64,000 nucleotides of DNA from assembly GCF_015706575.1 (NCBI RefSeq), contig NW_024037064.1, forward strand, positions 11,881,606-11,945,605. Direction: 5' to 3'. Source of the stretch: Patiria miniata (lineage: Eukaryota > Echinodermata > Asteroidea > Valvatida > Asterinidae). Shown piece by piece: positions 12,801 through 27,800 of the stretch (its first letter is position 1; each line of letters opens with the position of its first letter). Made by a program: the position numbers and the translations under genes. Under the pieces are notes generated by a model. It was not told where the DNA came from. It ran no database searches and was given only the letters and a program-made list of their open reading frames with translations.

Positions 12801-15800
12801 ATAACTTATGAGGTACATTTTCCAAAGTCCAATATCTTGAGAACAACAAATTTGATTGAACTGAAACTTGGTAGGTTAATAAACTCTAAAATGTAAATTG
12901 CACATTGAAGTAATGACAATGGTTTTTTTTGCAGAATTTCTACAGAAATACTTAGCATGGAAAACATTTCCATAGCACAAAAAATCAGTCGTATTCTCAA
13001 GTCAGAATCATAATGTCTCACTTGATATCAACTACTAAAAGGTACATTTTCCAAAGTCCACTATCTCGAGAACAACAAATTTGATTGAACTGAAACTTGG
13101 TAGGTTTCTAAACTCTAAAATGTAAATGTGCACATTGAAGTAATGATATAGTGATATTTTGCAGATTTTTGACATTTTCAATTTCTTTTCTAAGTCTAGT
13201 ATGTATCTCATTCAAAAGTTAATGACTTGTTTGTTCAAAATTAGGTTTTGTCCTTCCCCGACGTTTGTATACTCAGTGTGTTAATCAGTGTGAAGGGCAA
13301 TACCTAGTTTTGATTTATATCACACCAACACGAAAGTCCATCTTATGAATAGTTAATGCAGTACCCGCTGCTATGTACATTTGACTCGAACCAGCCAACT
13401 GATCCCGTTAGCTCGGTGGTTGAGTGATGGAACGTCTGTGCTAGAAAGCAGGAGGTCATGGGTTTGAGTCCCATCCGAGTGATTTTTCCAACTTTCACTC
13501 TGAGTATACAGTGTTTAAACGTCGGTGAAGGGCAACACCTATTTTTGATTTACATCACCCCGACGCAACAGTCCATCTCATAACCTGTTTTATTGCTAAC
13601 CAAAATAGCAAGACAATCTACTTTCCTAGGTGAACTTTTTAACGACAACATATTTTGGTTTTGTCTGACAGATTTGCCCAGCACTGCTCCCGCGAGTGCA
13701 GCGGCCGGATGCTGCTGACCAACGTGGAATCCGCTGCCTTGGGCTCGGGCCAGGGGGACGGAGTGACCCTCTCCGAGGCCTACTGCCTGTGGGTGCTGAC
13801 CGCTGGCGACAACTTGACCCACACGGCGGCCATGACTGACCCACCGACTATCAGCTTGACCGTGGAAGGCATTGAGGCGCTCTGTGGGGTGAGTTAGCTA
13901 GGATTCACAGTAATGAATCAAACTAGTGTAGTTTTCCAGAGTTTGACTAACTCCGATCAAATGCTGGCTTAACGATGGTTTAACTAGTCTAGTCCATTAT
14001 TCTTGACCAGCCTTTTGACGACACATGTTCCCAAATTAATATTAGTGCACAGACTTAAAGGGAGGGTCCTGTGCTCTTTGGGTGTGGCGCTCTAAAAAAA
14101 AATCAAATGTAAAATTTAATTGATCATTTATTAATCCTTTGAATTCAACTTTTGAATTAGGAGCATCCCTGCTTATACTTCACTCCAGTCGGACTTATTG
14201 ATATCCATAAGAAACACTACCACAACAGCCCAACCCTGAATTTCATCATCAACGTCATACCAAAAGTGTGACAAGTGCCATATTAACACGTATGCCACTT
14301 CAGTGTGGGTTAACAAGCGTAATATACCAAGCTCTCTATTTTTTTTTAGGAATCATTGCCTCTAAATACTAAAAACCAATTTATTTGTACAAAGACGTCA
14401 TATACTTGAGAAAATTGTTTGCGAAAAAAATGAAATAATTGATAAATCACGGCGATACTTTAAGTCATGAGTCGACCAGAAGGCGACCGATGGTCCTTGG
14501 TCGAACTTGTTCATAGTTAGCAATTGACTAGTTTGCCATACAATGTAAGTCCCCACTTTGCATGTGGGCAACAACAGTTATCTTGCAAAGACTACTTCGC
14601 CACAACAGACCATCAAAATTTTGTTAAAATTGATGGATTTGTTCAAATTTCCTATTTTTCCCATTGGTTCCCTGCAGAGAGATTACATGTACGTATACGA
14701 CGGAATACCATCCTATTTGTCCTCGTCGCACCCTGAGCTGGCTGGGGCAGACCTGGGGGCCTTCTGTGGTCAAGATCCTCTGGAACGTGTCACAGCCATG
14801 GCCCACTCCGGTAAGTTCCAGAGATCAAACTTTTCAGGGGCACTTTTGTCCTGCAAATGCCAGAATTTAGTGTTTTGTATTATTGACTTACAGTATTTCA
14901 AAGGTCACCAAAACCATTACAGTGTCTTAAAGTTGAGATAATTTGAAAAAAATGTTTACATGTGACACAACAGCCTTGCCTGTAAGCATTTAAATTCAAC
15001 AGTCAAAATTTCCTGTAACAAGATAGTTAAGAACCCTGTCAAACTGTCTGCGATCTTATATGCGCTTTCACTGCGTCCTTGAAAAATAGCTGGGGCGCAA
15101 AAACAACTACTAGATCGCAGCGACAACTACATAGGTCGCCAGATGGGCGCCAGAGGGTCTTAATGGTCTCCGATGAGCGCCAAGGTCTTTGAACATGCTC
15201 AAAACAATCGCAACACCTCTGCGCTCTGGCCAGGGCGCCGTAATGAAGCACAGTGACAGCGCAGCAGCAGCGACTAGATCAAGTAATTGAGCTTGACTGG
15301 GGCGCATAGAGAGCGAGTTGAGCGCATCGTAAGCGTGGGAAGAGCACAGTATGAGCGTAGCTTGAGCTTCTTTGAGACAGAAAGTTGTCATGTTCTTGCG
15401 TCCTCGCTGCGATTGTTAAATTTATGAAATATTTTTGGTTGCCATAAGGTCTATGAGATCGCATATAATGTGACAGGCCCTTTAGATATAAGATTTAAGG
15501 CTTTGCATGGTAGAGTATCAGTATCGTTTGGGATTGCGGTAACACCTTGTGGTAATAACTACCACACACCATGTGATGATAATAACTGCAGTCTCCTGAC
15601 GATGAGTAGAGCAGGCAAGTCGAAACGTTGAGACCAAAGACAAGATCTTTTAGAACTAAGCAGGACTGTTCTGATCAAAACCTAAAACTACTTAGCGAAA
15701 GTTGATAACAAGCAGGACAAATTCTTATCAGTACTAAAAACTACTTAGCGAAAGTTGATAATAAGCAGGACAAGTTCTTATCAGAACTAAAAATCTACTA

Positions 15801-18800
15801 AGTGAAAGTTGATAATAAGCAGGACAAGTTCTTATCAGAACTGAAAATCTACTGAGCGACAGTAGTTATTACCACATGGTGTTAGCGCAAATCGAAACGA
15901 TAAGAATTTAGACTAGGCCACGTATAATGCATGCAATATGACAAATTATTTACAAGCTTCTCTTGTAACATAAAGTAAGAGCGTTACAACATTACCAGAT
16001 GTACGCTAGCAATGCCTTCAAGAATCCATCCGAACAGCCTTTGCAGCTGTTGTGGGAGTACTTTCACTGGAGCTTTATTTCTTTCACCAAAACTTTAAAT
16101 TCAGGCATCATGACCGTCGTCTACCAGGCCAACCACACCGGCAGCACGGACTCCCCAGGCTTCGTGGCCAGCTACAGCGTCAACCGCTGCCCTGGCGGTT
16201 GCCACGGCAACCGTGAGTGCATTCTGGGAACCTGTCGCTGCAGCAGCGGCTACCGGGGACCGAACTGCGAGGAGGAGGCATGTCCGGGTAACTGCAGTCA
16301 GGCGGACGGTCAAGGGATCTGTGACGAGGTAGGAAAATGTGATCCGGCCGTATAATTGTATTTGGTATTTAATGCCTGTTGATACCTTAACCCTAACCCT
16401 CCAGGGTATTTTGGCTAGAAACCCTGCCAAACGCAGCAACATGCAACACTTGTCTAAGTGACAAGCCTGCCCAGTGCAGCAAGATCCATCAGGCCAAAAG
16501 TTTCAAGGCCAAACTGCCTCAGAGTCTGTGGTCACCGAATGCAGCAGGATACAACTCTGGCATTGTTCTATGGGACTAGCTCTCAGTGTCTCAGAAGTGG
16601 TCGTTCATGCACTGGTGTTGGTAGCATTTTCAATCAAAGTGCACCAGACTTTTCCACCTGATGCACTGTGATGCGTCTGGCAGGGTTAGGGTTAAGAGCC
16701 TTCGAAACAGCCCTTAACCCTATCTGCCCATAAAGCTACAAAATACTACTGAGTACTAACCTGTAGTATGCATTTCTTTCCATACAAGTGTGCACAACAA
16801 ATGTAGTATTCTGTGGTATTTGGTCCTTGACCCCAAAGAGCCTTTAGGGGTTAGGGTTAAGAGCCTTCAAATCAGCCCTCAAGAGCCTTTAAATCAGACC
16901 TTAGGCCCAAAAAAAAAATACGTCTGCTTCCGATTACATGGCATTTGAAAAAAGGGTTGGTAGGTAGGGAAATATTTTTTTGCCAATTTTATTTGTGTGT
17001 GATCATATGGAGGCGTCTGCGTGTAGTCAAGGGTAAGAGGTAGAAATTGATGGTTTTGGGTGTTTTTTTTTCTTATTTCTCCCATAAAAAAATTAGGGTA
17101 GGGGCTGTCAAAATAGGGTAGGTAGGGAAACCGGAAGCGAACTATTATTTTTTTTGGCCTTAAGACATATGTCTACTTACAGAAATCTCCTTGTGGCTTT
17201 TTCTTTTCTTCATTGGAACTTTTTGTAAAATGTACTATTTAAGGCCAAAAAAAAAAAGTCTCCGGTTTCTGGTATGGAGCTTGCCCAAAAAGTGGTGCGG
17301 TGACGCGGCTTTTTTTTTTTTTTTACCTGATTGTTTTTTGCTTCAAATTTGTGCTGATGACTGCAAATGGTGCCCGACTAAAGTGCAAATATATGGGAGT
17401 CCAGAGAGGCCACATAAAGCTTATTCTCGACCATAACCCAATCTAAAAACACGTTAAAATTGTGCACCAGCAGGATTCCAGTCAAACCAGTGAGTTTGGC
17501 GGTTTTGAGACATCATCTTTCATTGAAAAAAAAAACTTTTAATTTTGCCGACGCGCATGGCAGCATGTACTATTCTTGTTATGACATGTTTCCATTCGTG
17601 TACTCTAAAATGACTAGTTGTGTAGTAGAATCTGTGTGTATGAACTACAAGTTTCTCAACCAAACCTTTTTCAAAACTGAAAAATACTCACATTCAATGA
17701 GACACTTCTCAAGTCTGTCACGTATGAATGTGGATTATGTGACAAGTACAAGACTTTATTATCAATTCTTCAATTTCTGATGTGCAAAATTAAGAGGTTG
17801 TCCTCTGTCTTCATATTGCCCAAACCACCTGTTTTGCAAGGCATAGTCCCTTTTTCCCCCCAAAATTAAACTGTAATTATAAAAGGAAATGATCTATATT
17901 GTAACTACATGTAAAATAATACCTACTTTCGTCAACTACCCAAAAGAGTTTGTTTCTTTTACAGAACGTTTCACAAGTTTTACATTATATTGAACTGATT
18001 TTCTGATTTGAAGGCCATGGGCGTGTGCAACTGCAGCGCAGGCTTTGGCGGCGATGCCTGCCAGTACCCCACCTCCCCTCTGGCTGGGCTCAAGCAAGGC
18101 ATTTGGACCCTCCTGGCGGACGAGGCACGGCTGGATCCTGACGCCAGTTCCACGGTCGGGGCCGTGCCCTGCGGCCGGATGGGCCACACACTTGTGGCCA
18201 GCGAGGCCAATGTGCTGTGGTTGTTTGGCGGCTACTCCCACACCCACGGGCACCTAAATGATGTCTGGAGGTAAGTTTAAATAAATCACCCTTGTACAAA
18301 TTTCAAATGATTTGATTTGGATGGCACTAGCAAATTGAAGAGGTTTTAACAAAACCAGTTTTTCACAGCACAATGGTTATAGTGTCCAACTCACAGGTAC
18401 AAGAAGGCCTAAAGACTATAGACATATAGTAAGGATTTAAAGAGGTTGTGGAATGCTCAAAGACATTTCCGTCATTTTTTGGGTATATGTAGCCTAAGGT
18501 GTGATGAAATGAAAACGACTATTGTTTCTGTCATAAAATGAGTACAAAAGGTACTTTTGAGAGCTGTTTTTCAAGTCCTGTCATGCCTGTTTCGACCCGA
18601 ACGTGCAATTTGTGTAAAAGTCGTCGTTGCGGGCAGCAAACAAAACACAGTAAATCGTGACGTAATAAACAGGACTCCCGATGCAGAGTAGCATAAACGA
18701 GTCCTGTTTATTACGTCACGAGTTACTGTGTTTTGTTTGCTGCCCGCAACGACGACTTTTACACAAATTGTACGTTCTGGTCGAAACAGGACCTGAAAAA

Positions 18801-21800
18801 TAGCTCTCAAAAGTACCCTTTGTACTCATTTCATGACAGAAACAATAGTCGTTTTTATTTCATCACACCTTAGGCTACATATACCCAAAAAATAACGGAA
18901 ATGTCTTCGAGCATTCCACAACCCCTTTAAACTAAATTGACTGTACTAGCCCCCTGGCCCAGTTTATTTCACATGCTCGCCATGTACCCTGAGAAGTAAA
19001 TTTTAACTATCATGGAGCAGTTTTAAGTTAGCTATAAGCTTGGCTAGTAATTAACTTGAATGCTGATAGTCAATTTGTATCTTGTATTATCTGTGTAGCT
19101 ATGACCTCGCTACAAAGAAGTGGAAGCAACACTTTTCGGGCAGCTCTGCCCACCCAGCTCCCAGACGCTACCATGCGGCGACATTCTCCTCATCCTACGT
19201 GATGATTTCTGGGGGAATGAATGATACGACGGTTATGCAGGACGTGTGGTACTTCCACACTGTCAGCGAGAACTGGTCCCAGGTAAACAACATTGCTTTT
19301 CATTCATCGAGATATATGTTGCTTGTTTATAGCTGTAAATGGTGGCAGCAGTGGGATTTGGTGGCAGCGGTGGGATTCAGTAATGGCGAGGAGATGTGGT
19401 GACAGTTGTAGAATTTAGTGGCAGTGATGGGGATATGGTAACAGCGTTAAAAAATAGTGGCAAGTGGGGATATGGTAGCAACAGCCTTCTTCTTGGCCTA
19501 CCTGACTCAACAATCTCCAAGTTACAACGAGTTCAGAACTCGGCAGCCAGATTGGTCACCCGAACCAAAAGTAGTGACCATATTTCACCAATCTTCCGCG
19601 ACCTACACTGGCTTCCGGTTAGGCAACGGATTGTGTACAAAGTACTTCTGATTACGTATAACTGCATCCACGGCCATGCGCCAACATATCTACAGGATCT
19701 GATTAACAAATATGAACCTCCACGAAAACTTCGCTCCCACTCAAAATCCCTACTCACCTGTTCATCGTCATCTACAAGGACATACGGCCAGCGTGCTTTT
19801 TCTACATCGTCGCCCACTCTTTGGAACAAACTCCCCCAAAGCATCAAAGACGCACAAAGTCTGGACCAATTCAAATGCCTCCTCAAAACCCATTTGTTCA
19901 ATTCTGATTAATTTTTGTCCTATTTTTAATTTGTACAGCGCATTGGGACTCCGTGTGTAATGCGCTTAATAAGAACGGTTTTATTATTATTATTATGGTA
20001 ACAGCATTGGAATATAGTGGCAGGGGTGGGATTTGGTCGTAGTTGTGGCATTTAATGCAGATTTAAGATATAAATCCGCAAGAAATGGAAAGATTTTCAC
20101 AACTGTTTTTCTTGCAGATTCCAGCCGTTTTTCCTGTAGCACTGGCAGGCCATTCTTTTGTTGTGGTCAAGGATGAAACCTTGGTGACAATTGGCGGCTA
20201 CTCGCCGACCAACGGTCTCCAAGACAAGGTGCTGGAATTCAGCGTTGCCGACAATGCGTGGCTGGCTGTTCAAACAACTGGACCCCCTCCCACTGGTATG
20301 TGCATGATAACCTTCACTGGTACCATTATGTTTATCCAAGTTTCTGGTGACCTCTGATTTCCACGTTGCAAGACCCATGGGATTTACATGCATTGATCTT
20401 TTTGCAACTTAGCAGAGCCATGCACTAAGGCCCAGATTATACAAGTTGCATGATTTGAATTTGTTTCTGCCAGGTCTGTTTGGCCACAGCACAGTCTGGC
20501 ACTCCACCACCAAGGCCCTGTATGTCTATGGCGGTTACCTCTTTCACCTGGACAGCGTCTTTGTCTCGGACAGACTGTACTCTCTGGACTACAGAAACTC
20601 AGTCAGAAGATGGAACCTGCTGCTTGCCGAGCCTGGGAACCAGGTAAGAGTGACTTGCTGAATTGTGGGTGGGGCTTATCTTCATTGGCAGAGGTGGGGG
20701 GACTGCATTAGACTGGACACCTGAGCTCATACATATGTACTCTTTCCCAAGGCTTCCTTAAATGCATTATTAAACAACCCTCTTTTTTGACAAGCTTCAG
20801 ATACATTAAGTTAAATGTTACCACTATTAATACCTGAACAAAACTTGTATTGGAATCCTAATATCCAGAAATCTGGCACTTAATTGGGGTACCAAAATGT
20901 GGTGCACTTATAAAAAAATCCCAGAAATTCCTATTAAAGTCAACATACAGAACTTTATTTGGGTGACAAATCATGATAAAAAATTACTACTTTCACTCAA
21001 AAATCCAAGTATATGTTTGTCAGGGATTATTTTCAGCACTTTTTCATCGTGCATTCCAACAGAAAAGTAGACAATCACATCGATAAACTCTCTCGCAAAC
21101 AAGTAGGTAAACTCAGAATGTGTGATCAGGGAAATTTTGAGCCTATACATGAGGCGTTCTGGCGAAATGAGACGGAAAAGGGCACAGGCCGCAGTAGAGA
21201 AAAATGGGAGAAAAACAAATAGGGGTGATTTTGTTTTGGATTTTCAGATTTATTGATATTGATAATCTTGGAAATGCCTACTTCACATGTTTTAAAGAAA
21301 GAGTATAAAAATTGTGGAATTAAAATTATTTAAGGGAATGTAATTGGCATCTTTCATTTTCACAAATACAAACTTGAAACTTTGTTGTCCCTTTTCTCAA
21401 TATAGTTTCTGTACATGTCGATGAATGCAAACTTGAACAGCCATAACTTGTCAACAGAATGTCCTATAAGCCTTTTCGGAGTTCCAACTGCGCATTCGTA
21501 ACCTGTGACAACGCGCATTGTTTGTCTCAAATGGCCTTTGACATCATCGCGCCACTGACTTTACAAAAAGGCTGTTTGTGCATTGTGGGTACTGTCAAAG
21601 GGCATTTGAGACAAATAATGTGCGTTGCCACAGGTTACGAATGCGCGCAGTTGGAACTCAGAAAAGGCTTATTCGAGTGCAACAAACAGTATTGCAAGGA
21701 GAATGTATTTCTCTTTCCTAATCCCAGCAAACCCTGAATTTGATCTCTGCCCAGTTTTGTCTCATTTTGCCAGAACGGCTCACATATTTTAAAAGTTCCA

Positions 21801-24800
21801 GGGGAAGTTTTGAGCGAGTTCTGGAATTGTTTGAGAGAAATCCAGTATGAACTCAAAGGCAGAGCTTCAATTATTTAAAAATGCCTTTTCCGACCTTCCA
21901 GCCGCTACCCCATATCTTCCACGCTGCTGTCACCACGTCCAATTACATGGTGGTCATCGGGGGTGGGACCCCAACCCAGAACATCTCCAACACGCTGATG
22001 GCGTACCACTACGACTGCAACCAGTGGGTGGATCTTAACGGTGAGTCACATTTCCTGTCATTGTTACGTAAAGATGCTAAAAACCCATAACCACCTGTAT
22101 TACATTGTGTTATGATATAAGTGACCGGCTCCACAAAAAAGGGTATTATGTCGCAAAAATTGAGTAATATATATGGTTGAAATTGAGTAATATATATGGT
22201 TGGAAAGCCCACAACGCAAGCTTGCATTTGGTACATCATAAAGCTCCATAGCCCCTGCCGTTCTGGAGATATGACGTATTTGCATATTTATTACTTATTT
22301 GGAGTTCAAATTACACAACTGAGAAAACAGGTTTTGAAATAGCTGGCTTTGTTGTAGAACAACAGAACGATGCACACAAAATGGTTGTTCTTTTCCACTG
22401 TGTTCATCAAAATCAGCATTTTTGTGAATGTAACATGAAACTGTAGGTATTAAAGATGTCATTCATGACAAAAACTCAAAATCACATTTTGACAAAATGT
22501 TCACCTTTTCAGTGTTGAGAGCAGCAGAGGCATGCAAAAATCACTGTTTGATATAATCAAGTTTAATGGCCTTTGTGCTCCCATTTTTAAACAGAAAATC
22601 ACATAAGTCTGTAATTTTGACTGATGATAATTGTCAACAATTTGAAGAATCTGCATTTTGTGGTCAAAATATTACTTAATTGTAAAGTTATTTACATTTT
22701 CATGCTAACAACCTTTTGCCGGGAACTCATCCTGCCTTACATGTGTGCTTAAAGGGGCACTAGGTCCTGAAATCCCCGAAAATGTTATGTTTTTGATTGT
22801 TTACTGAACCTATTTCAAACATCTGGTTGAAAGGAAACCAACCTAATGTCTTACCGTTCCCGAGAAAAGACGAAAACAACCTGCTTGTTTACATCGGACA
22901 TGATAGTACGAATACGTTTTTCGTGTCGTTCTCAGTGTACGATATACACGTTGTGTGTCTCGGGAACAGCGGTGACCAATCACCAATGCAAAAAAAGTGG
23001 TTTCTTTAACGTCCGCAAAAGGCGAACACTTTACGAATGAAATCACAACTAGCATCCTAACAGCTCGAATTTATGGGGTCGCAAAAGTGGACCCCGAAAT
23101 TCGTTCTTGCACGCATAATACAGGAATAACACAAAAACGCCCAGTTTTGAAAGGATAGTTGTGTGGATGTTTATATCCTACTTTTAAATGTTATTTCCGA
23201 TTAACATCATCTTGTTCAAAGCACGTTTTGAAGCCCAATTGGGCTGTTCCCGGACCTAGTGTCCCTTTAAGCAGAATGTTAATTCATAACGACCATTTTT
23301 CCACTTCCATGAATGAACAAAAATTGATAAAAATTGATAAAAAGTTATTTTACTATCTGGCAACAGATTTTGTAGTTGGAAGTCCCCCGTCACCATCTGC
23401 GTCCCTGTCTGCTGCCATCGTCACGGGCAACGCCATCTACACGTTCGGCGGGAACGACGGGACCTCGCAGGGCGCCCTCTACCAGCTCAATCTGCCGACG
23501 GACCTGTGCGCATTGCAGACCACGACCGACGGGTGCCTGGGCATGCCCAGCTGCGCGGCTTGTGTGGAGACTAACGACACCCAGAACCTGTTGTTCTGCA
23601 AGGCCAGCATGGATGTGTATCAAGCGAGGTAGGGTCTCAGACTTGGATACTTGCTCTAACAAAATGAGGAATAATTTGTGAGGAATATAGTCTGATCCCT
23701 TAAAAGTATCTCTTGCAAATATCAATAAAGAGAGAAATATTGCTGTTCAATATTTACAACCCATGCAGTTAAAATGCTTGAAAGTTGCTTTCATGGAGAC
23801 ACTGGTGATTTTGTGTACTTTTTGTGGTAAAACAAGTTTGAGTTTCTTGATGATTGTGAGTTCAGTCACCAGCGTCCATACCCGAATTGAACAACGATTC
23901 AAAAATATACGAACCTCGATGCGCGCGCGCAGAGGCGATCCAACAAAGGCCTTAAATCGGCACTATTTACTGGTCCCCATATCTTTAGAATAATGCTAAA
24001 AAAAGTCTGACGTGTGCAGTTTTACATGACGGATTAAATTCGAGCAGGTAGTGTGACCAAAATGCACTGTGGCAAATTCAACAGCCATCCTAACATTAAA
24101 AATAACTCAAGTGACTGTTTTTAACAGTTGAGTGCTCCCTGCCTTCATAACTTAGGATTGACTGGCTGTAACCGTTTTACGTAACATGATACAGATGTAC
24201 TTTGACTCTAGGAGATTGATAAGCTCGCTGTACTTTCCAGTACTAGGCACCTGCTTTTGTCTAATGATGAAATTTGATGGACACATTGCCTACAAGACAT
24301 ATGTGAAGCGATCAAGCTACATGATTCGTTTGTCGACCCTGGTCAAAATAAATTTTTATGACAGATTTCAAAAGAGCACAATCTCAGCATTACTGCTGTG
24401 AAAACCGCATGCTGATACCATCTTTAGTTCAAAAATTATGGAAGTCTGAACACCAAGAGATGTGATGAAGTGATGTGATGAAGTGGCCCTATTTTGGCCT
24501 GTTTCTCCACTTAAAAATTCCCGACAAACGACTCATTTAGCTTGATCGCATCACATATTTTGTTGACTAGCCCGTGTATAAAGGCATGGCAGGGAAACAG
24601 GATCGATTTCCAGACTGTCTATCAGCAGAAGGGAAAAGTCTTAATAAAAAATAAAAAATAAAATAAAAAACACGTAAAGAAACAAGCTTCCTCAGTGCAC
24701 AGCTTTTTCAAGGTGAAACATTGATCTTATTCTTTCGCGAACAACGTTTTCTCGTTTGTACAAATGGTGTTAATCATGTTTATCTGTAGTTGTGACGGCA

Positions 24801-27800
24801 TCTACTCTTTGGAGCAAGGCATTGCCTGCAACGACGCAAGGGTGGAATACAGGAACTGCGGGGCTGCCAAATCATGCAGTGAGTGTGTCATGACGCAGCC
24901 AGCACACTACACAGCTGAACAGGTGAATTTCCAATTAACAAAACTATTCCCCGATTGGGTTGAAACTTGGTATGTACGTAAACAGGGATGTGTTATAACA
25001 GGGTGAAAAAGAAGGAACTGCGAGGCTGCAAAATCCTTCACTACACAGCTAAACAGGTAAGTTTCCAATGATCAAAACTATTCTATAAGTCCAATTGGGT
25101 TGAAATTTGGTATGTAGGTAGAGAGGGACGTGTTTTACAAAGGTGGAATATAGGAACTGCGGGGCTGCCAAATCCTGCAGTGAGTGTGTCATGACCCAGC
25201 CAGCACACTACACAGCTGAACAGGTGAATTTCCAATGATCAAAACTATTCTATAAGTCCGATTGGGTTGAAACTTGGTATGTACGTAGACAAGGATGTGT
25301 TATACAAGGGTGAATATAGGAACTGCCGGGCTGCCAAATCCTGCAGTGAGTGCGTCATGACCCAGCCAGCACACTACACAGCTGAACAGGTGAATTTCCA
25401 ATGATCAAAACTATTCTATAAGTCCAATTGGGTTGAAACTTGGTATGTAGGTAGAGAGGGACTTGTTTTACAAAGGTGGAATATAGGAACTGCTGGGCTG
25501 CCAAATCCTGCAGTGAGTGTGTCATGACCCAGCCACCCCACTACACAGCTGAACAGGTGAATTTCCAATTATCAAAACTATTCTATAAGTCCGATTGGGT
25601 TGAAACTTGGTATGTACGTAAACAGGGATGTGTTATACAAGGTGGAATATAGGAACTGCCAGGCTGCCCAATCATGCAGTGAGTGTGTCATGACCCAGCC
25701 AGCACACAACACAGCTGAACAGGTGAATCTCCAAATATCAAAAAATATTCTATAAGTCATATTGGGTTGAAACTTGGTATGTACGTAAACAGGAATGTGT
25801 TATAACAGGGTGAAAAAGAAGGAACTGCGAGGCTGCAAAATCCTTCACTACACAGCTAAACAGGTAAGTTTCCAATGATCAAAACTATTCTATAAGTCCA
25901 ATTGGGTTGAAACTTGGTATGTAGGTAGAGAGGCAAGTGTTTTACAAAGGTGGAATATAGGAACTGCTGGGCTGCCAAATCCTGCAGTGAGTGTGTCATG
26001 ACCCAGCCAGCACACTACACAGCTGAACAGGTGTATTTCCAAATATCAGAAAAATTTTCTCCAATTCCGATTGGGTTTAAACTTGGTATGTACGTAGACA
26101 GGGATGTGTTTTACAAGTGTGGAATATAGGAACTAGAGGGCTGCTAAATCCTGCAGTGAGTGTCATGACCCAGCCACCCCACTACACAGCTGAACAGGTG
26201 AATTTCCAATTATCAAAACTATTCTATACAAGTCCGATTGGGTTGAAACTTGGTATGTACGTAGACAGGAATGTGTTATACAGGGGTGAATATAGGAACT
26301 GCCGGGCTGCCAAATCCTGCAGTGAGTTTGTCATGACCCAGCTGGCACACTACACAGCTGAATGGGTGACTTTCCAGTTATCAAAACTAATCTATAAATC
26401 TGATTGGGTTGAAACTTGGTATGTACGTAGACAAGGATGTGTTATACAAAGGTGGAATATAGGAACTGCGGGGCTGCCCAATCCTGCAGTGAGTGTGTCA
26501 TGACCCAGCTGGCACACTACACAGCTGAATGGGTGACTTTCCAATTATCAAAACTAATCTATAAGTCCGATTGGGTTGAAACTTGGTATGTGCGTAGACA
26601 GGGGTGTGTTATACAAAGGTGGAATATAGGAACTGCAGGGCTGCCCACTCCTGCAGTGAGTGTGTCATGACCCAGCCAGCACACTACACAGCTCAAAATT
26701 CTGGCTTCAGCCAGCTGAGTGATTCTGAATTACCATGATGTTGCCTAAGTAAGGCGGAGACATGGGGCCACCCCCTCCCCCAGATTGATGCCCGTGACAG
26801 TGCTAACACTACGGCAATCACAGTGATCTGACTGTTGATGACTAGCCTTTGTTAAAGGCATCACAGGGGAATAGGATTGAAATTTTGACTGTCTGTGACT
26901 GATCAAACAAAAGGAGAGTTAAAGGGAATATACAACATTTGCAAACATCGAAAAATAAAACTACCAAGTTTTTGCGAAATACCTTAATAGGATGTTGGTA
27001 AATGACAGTCTAAAGCATCCTGTAAAATTATGGCACCTGGTATACTGTCATTTTCAAGAAAAGTGGTATTTTTGTATCAATTTCCAACGCTGATCGGCCG
27101 ATCAGCGTTGGAAACAACTGGCTTTTTTTTCAAATACTGGACCCAATTGACCATTGCACTTGTTTGCAATCGATTACAAACCTATGAACGGGTACGAGCC
27201 AGCTAGACTGGTTCCCTGACCTTACAATTCCCCAATGTATGTAAACTGCTCTGTTTCTTCTTATATGGAGTCAGGGAACCAGACTACAGGAAAATTATCG
27301 TTTTTCTTGGTTTTTATAGCATTTTCGAACCCAAAACCTCAAAAAAGTCAGTGTAACTATATTTGCTTTATATTTCCAACCCCCCAATTCCATCCATTTT
27401 TGAAAATTACAGCAAAAGCAAATGATGTATATTCCCTTTAAAGTGAATATTCAACATTTGCTTTGGCTGTAATTTTCAGAAATGGATGGGTTGGGGGGTA
27501 ATAGTATTTTATGGCAAATATTGTCACACTGACTTGTTTGAAGCTTCGTGTTCCTAGATGCAGCTGGAAAAACCAAGAAAAACAATCCTGTTCTTCTAGT
27601 CTGGTTCCCTGACCTCGGTTAAGATGAAACAGAGCAATTTATAGATGGTGGGGAATTGTAAGGTCAAGGAACCAGTCTAGCTGGCTGACACCCGTTCATA
27701 GATGCGTATTCGATTGCAAACAAAATGCGGACTAACTAGATATGGTAAATTGGGGGCAGTATTTGGAAAAAGCCAGTTTTTCCAAGCTGGTCCGCTGACC

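Noticed and set aside
24764-25006. Exon 20 extended past 24922 into the array
   Set aside because: The frame stays open to about 25004, but a GT donor at 24923 joins exon 21 in phase and the downstream residues match the repeated intron part, not the PSI pattern.
24842-26691. CRISPR-like array
   Set aside because: Units are directly contiguous with no unique spacers, and the repeat is a copy of a coding exon in an animal gene.
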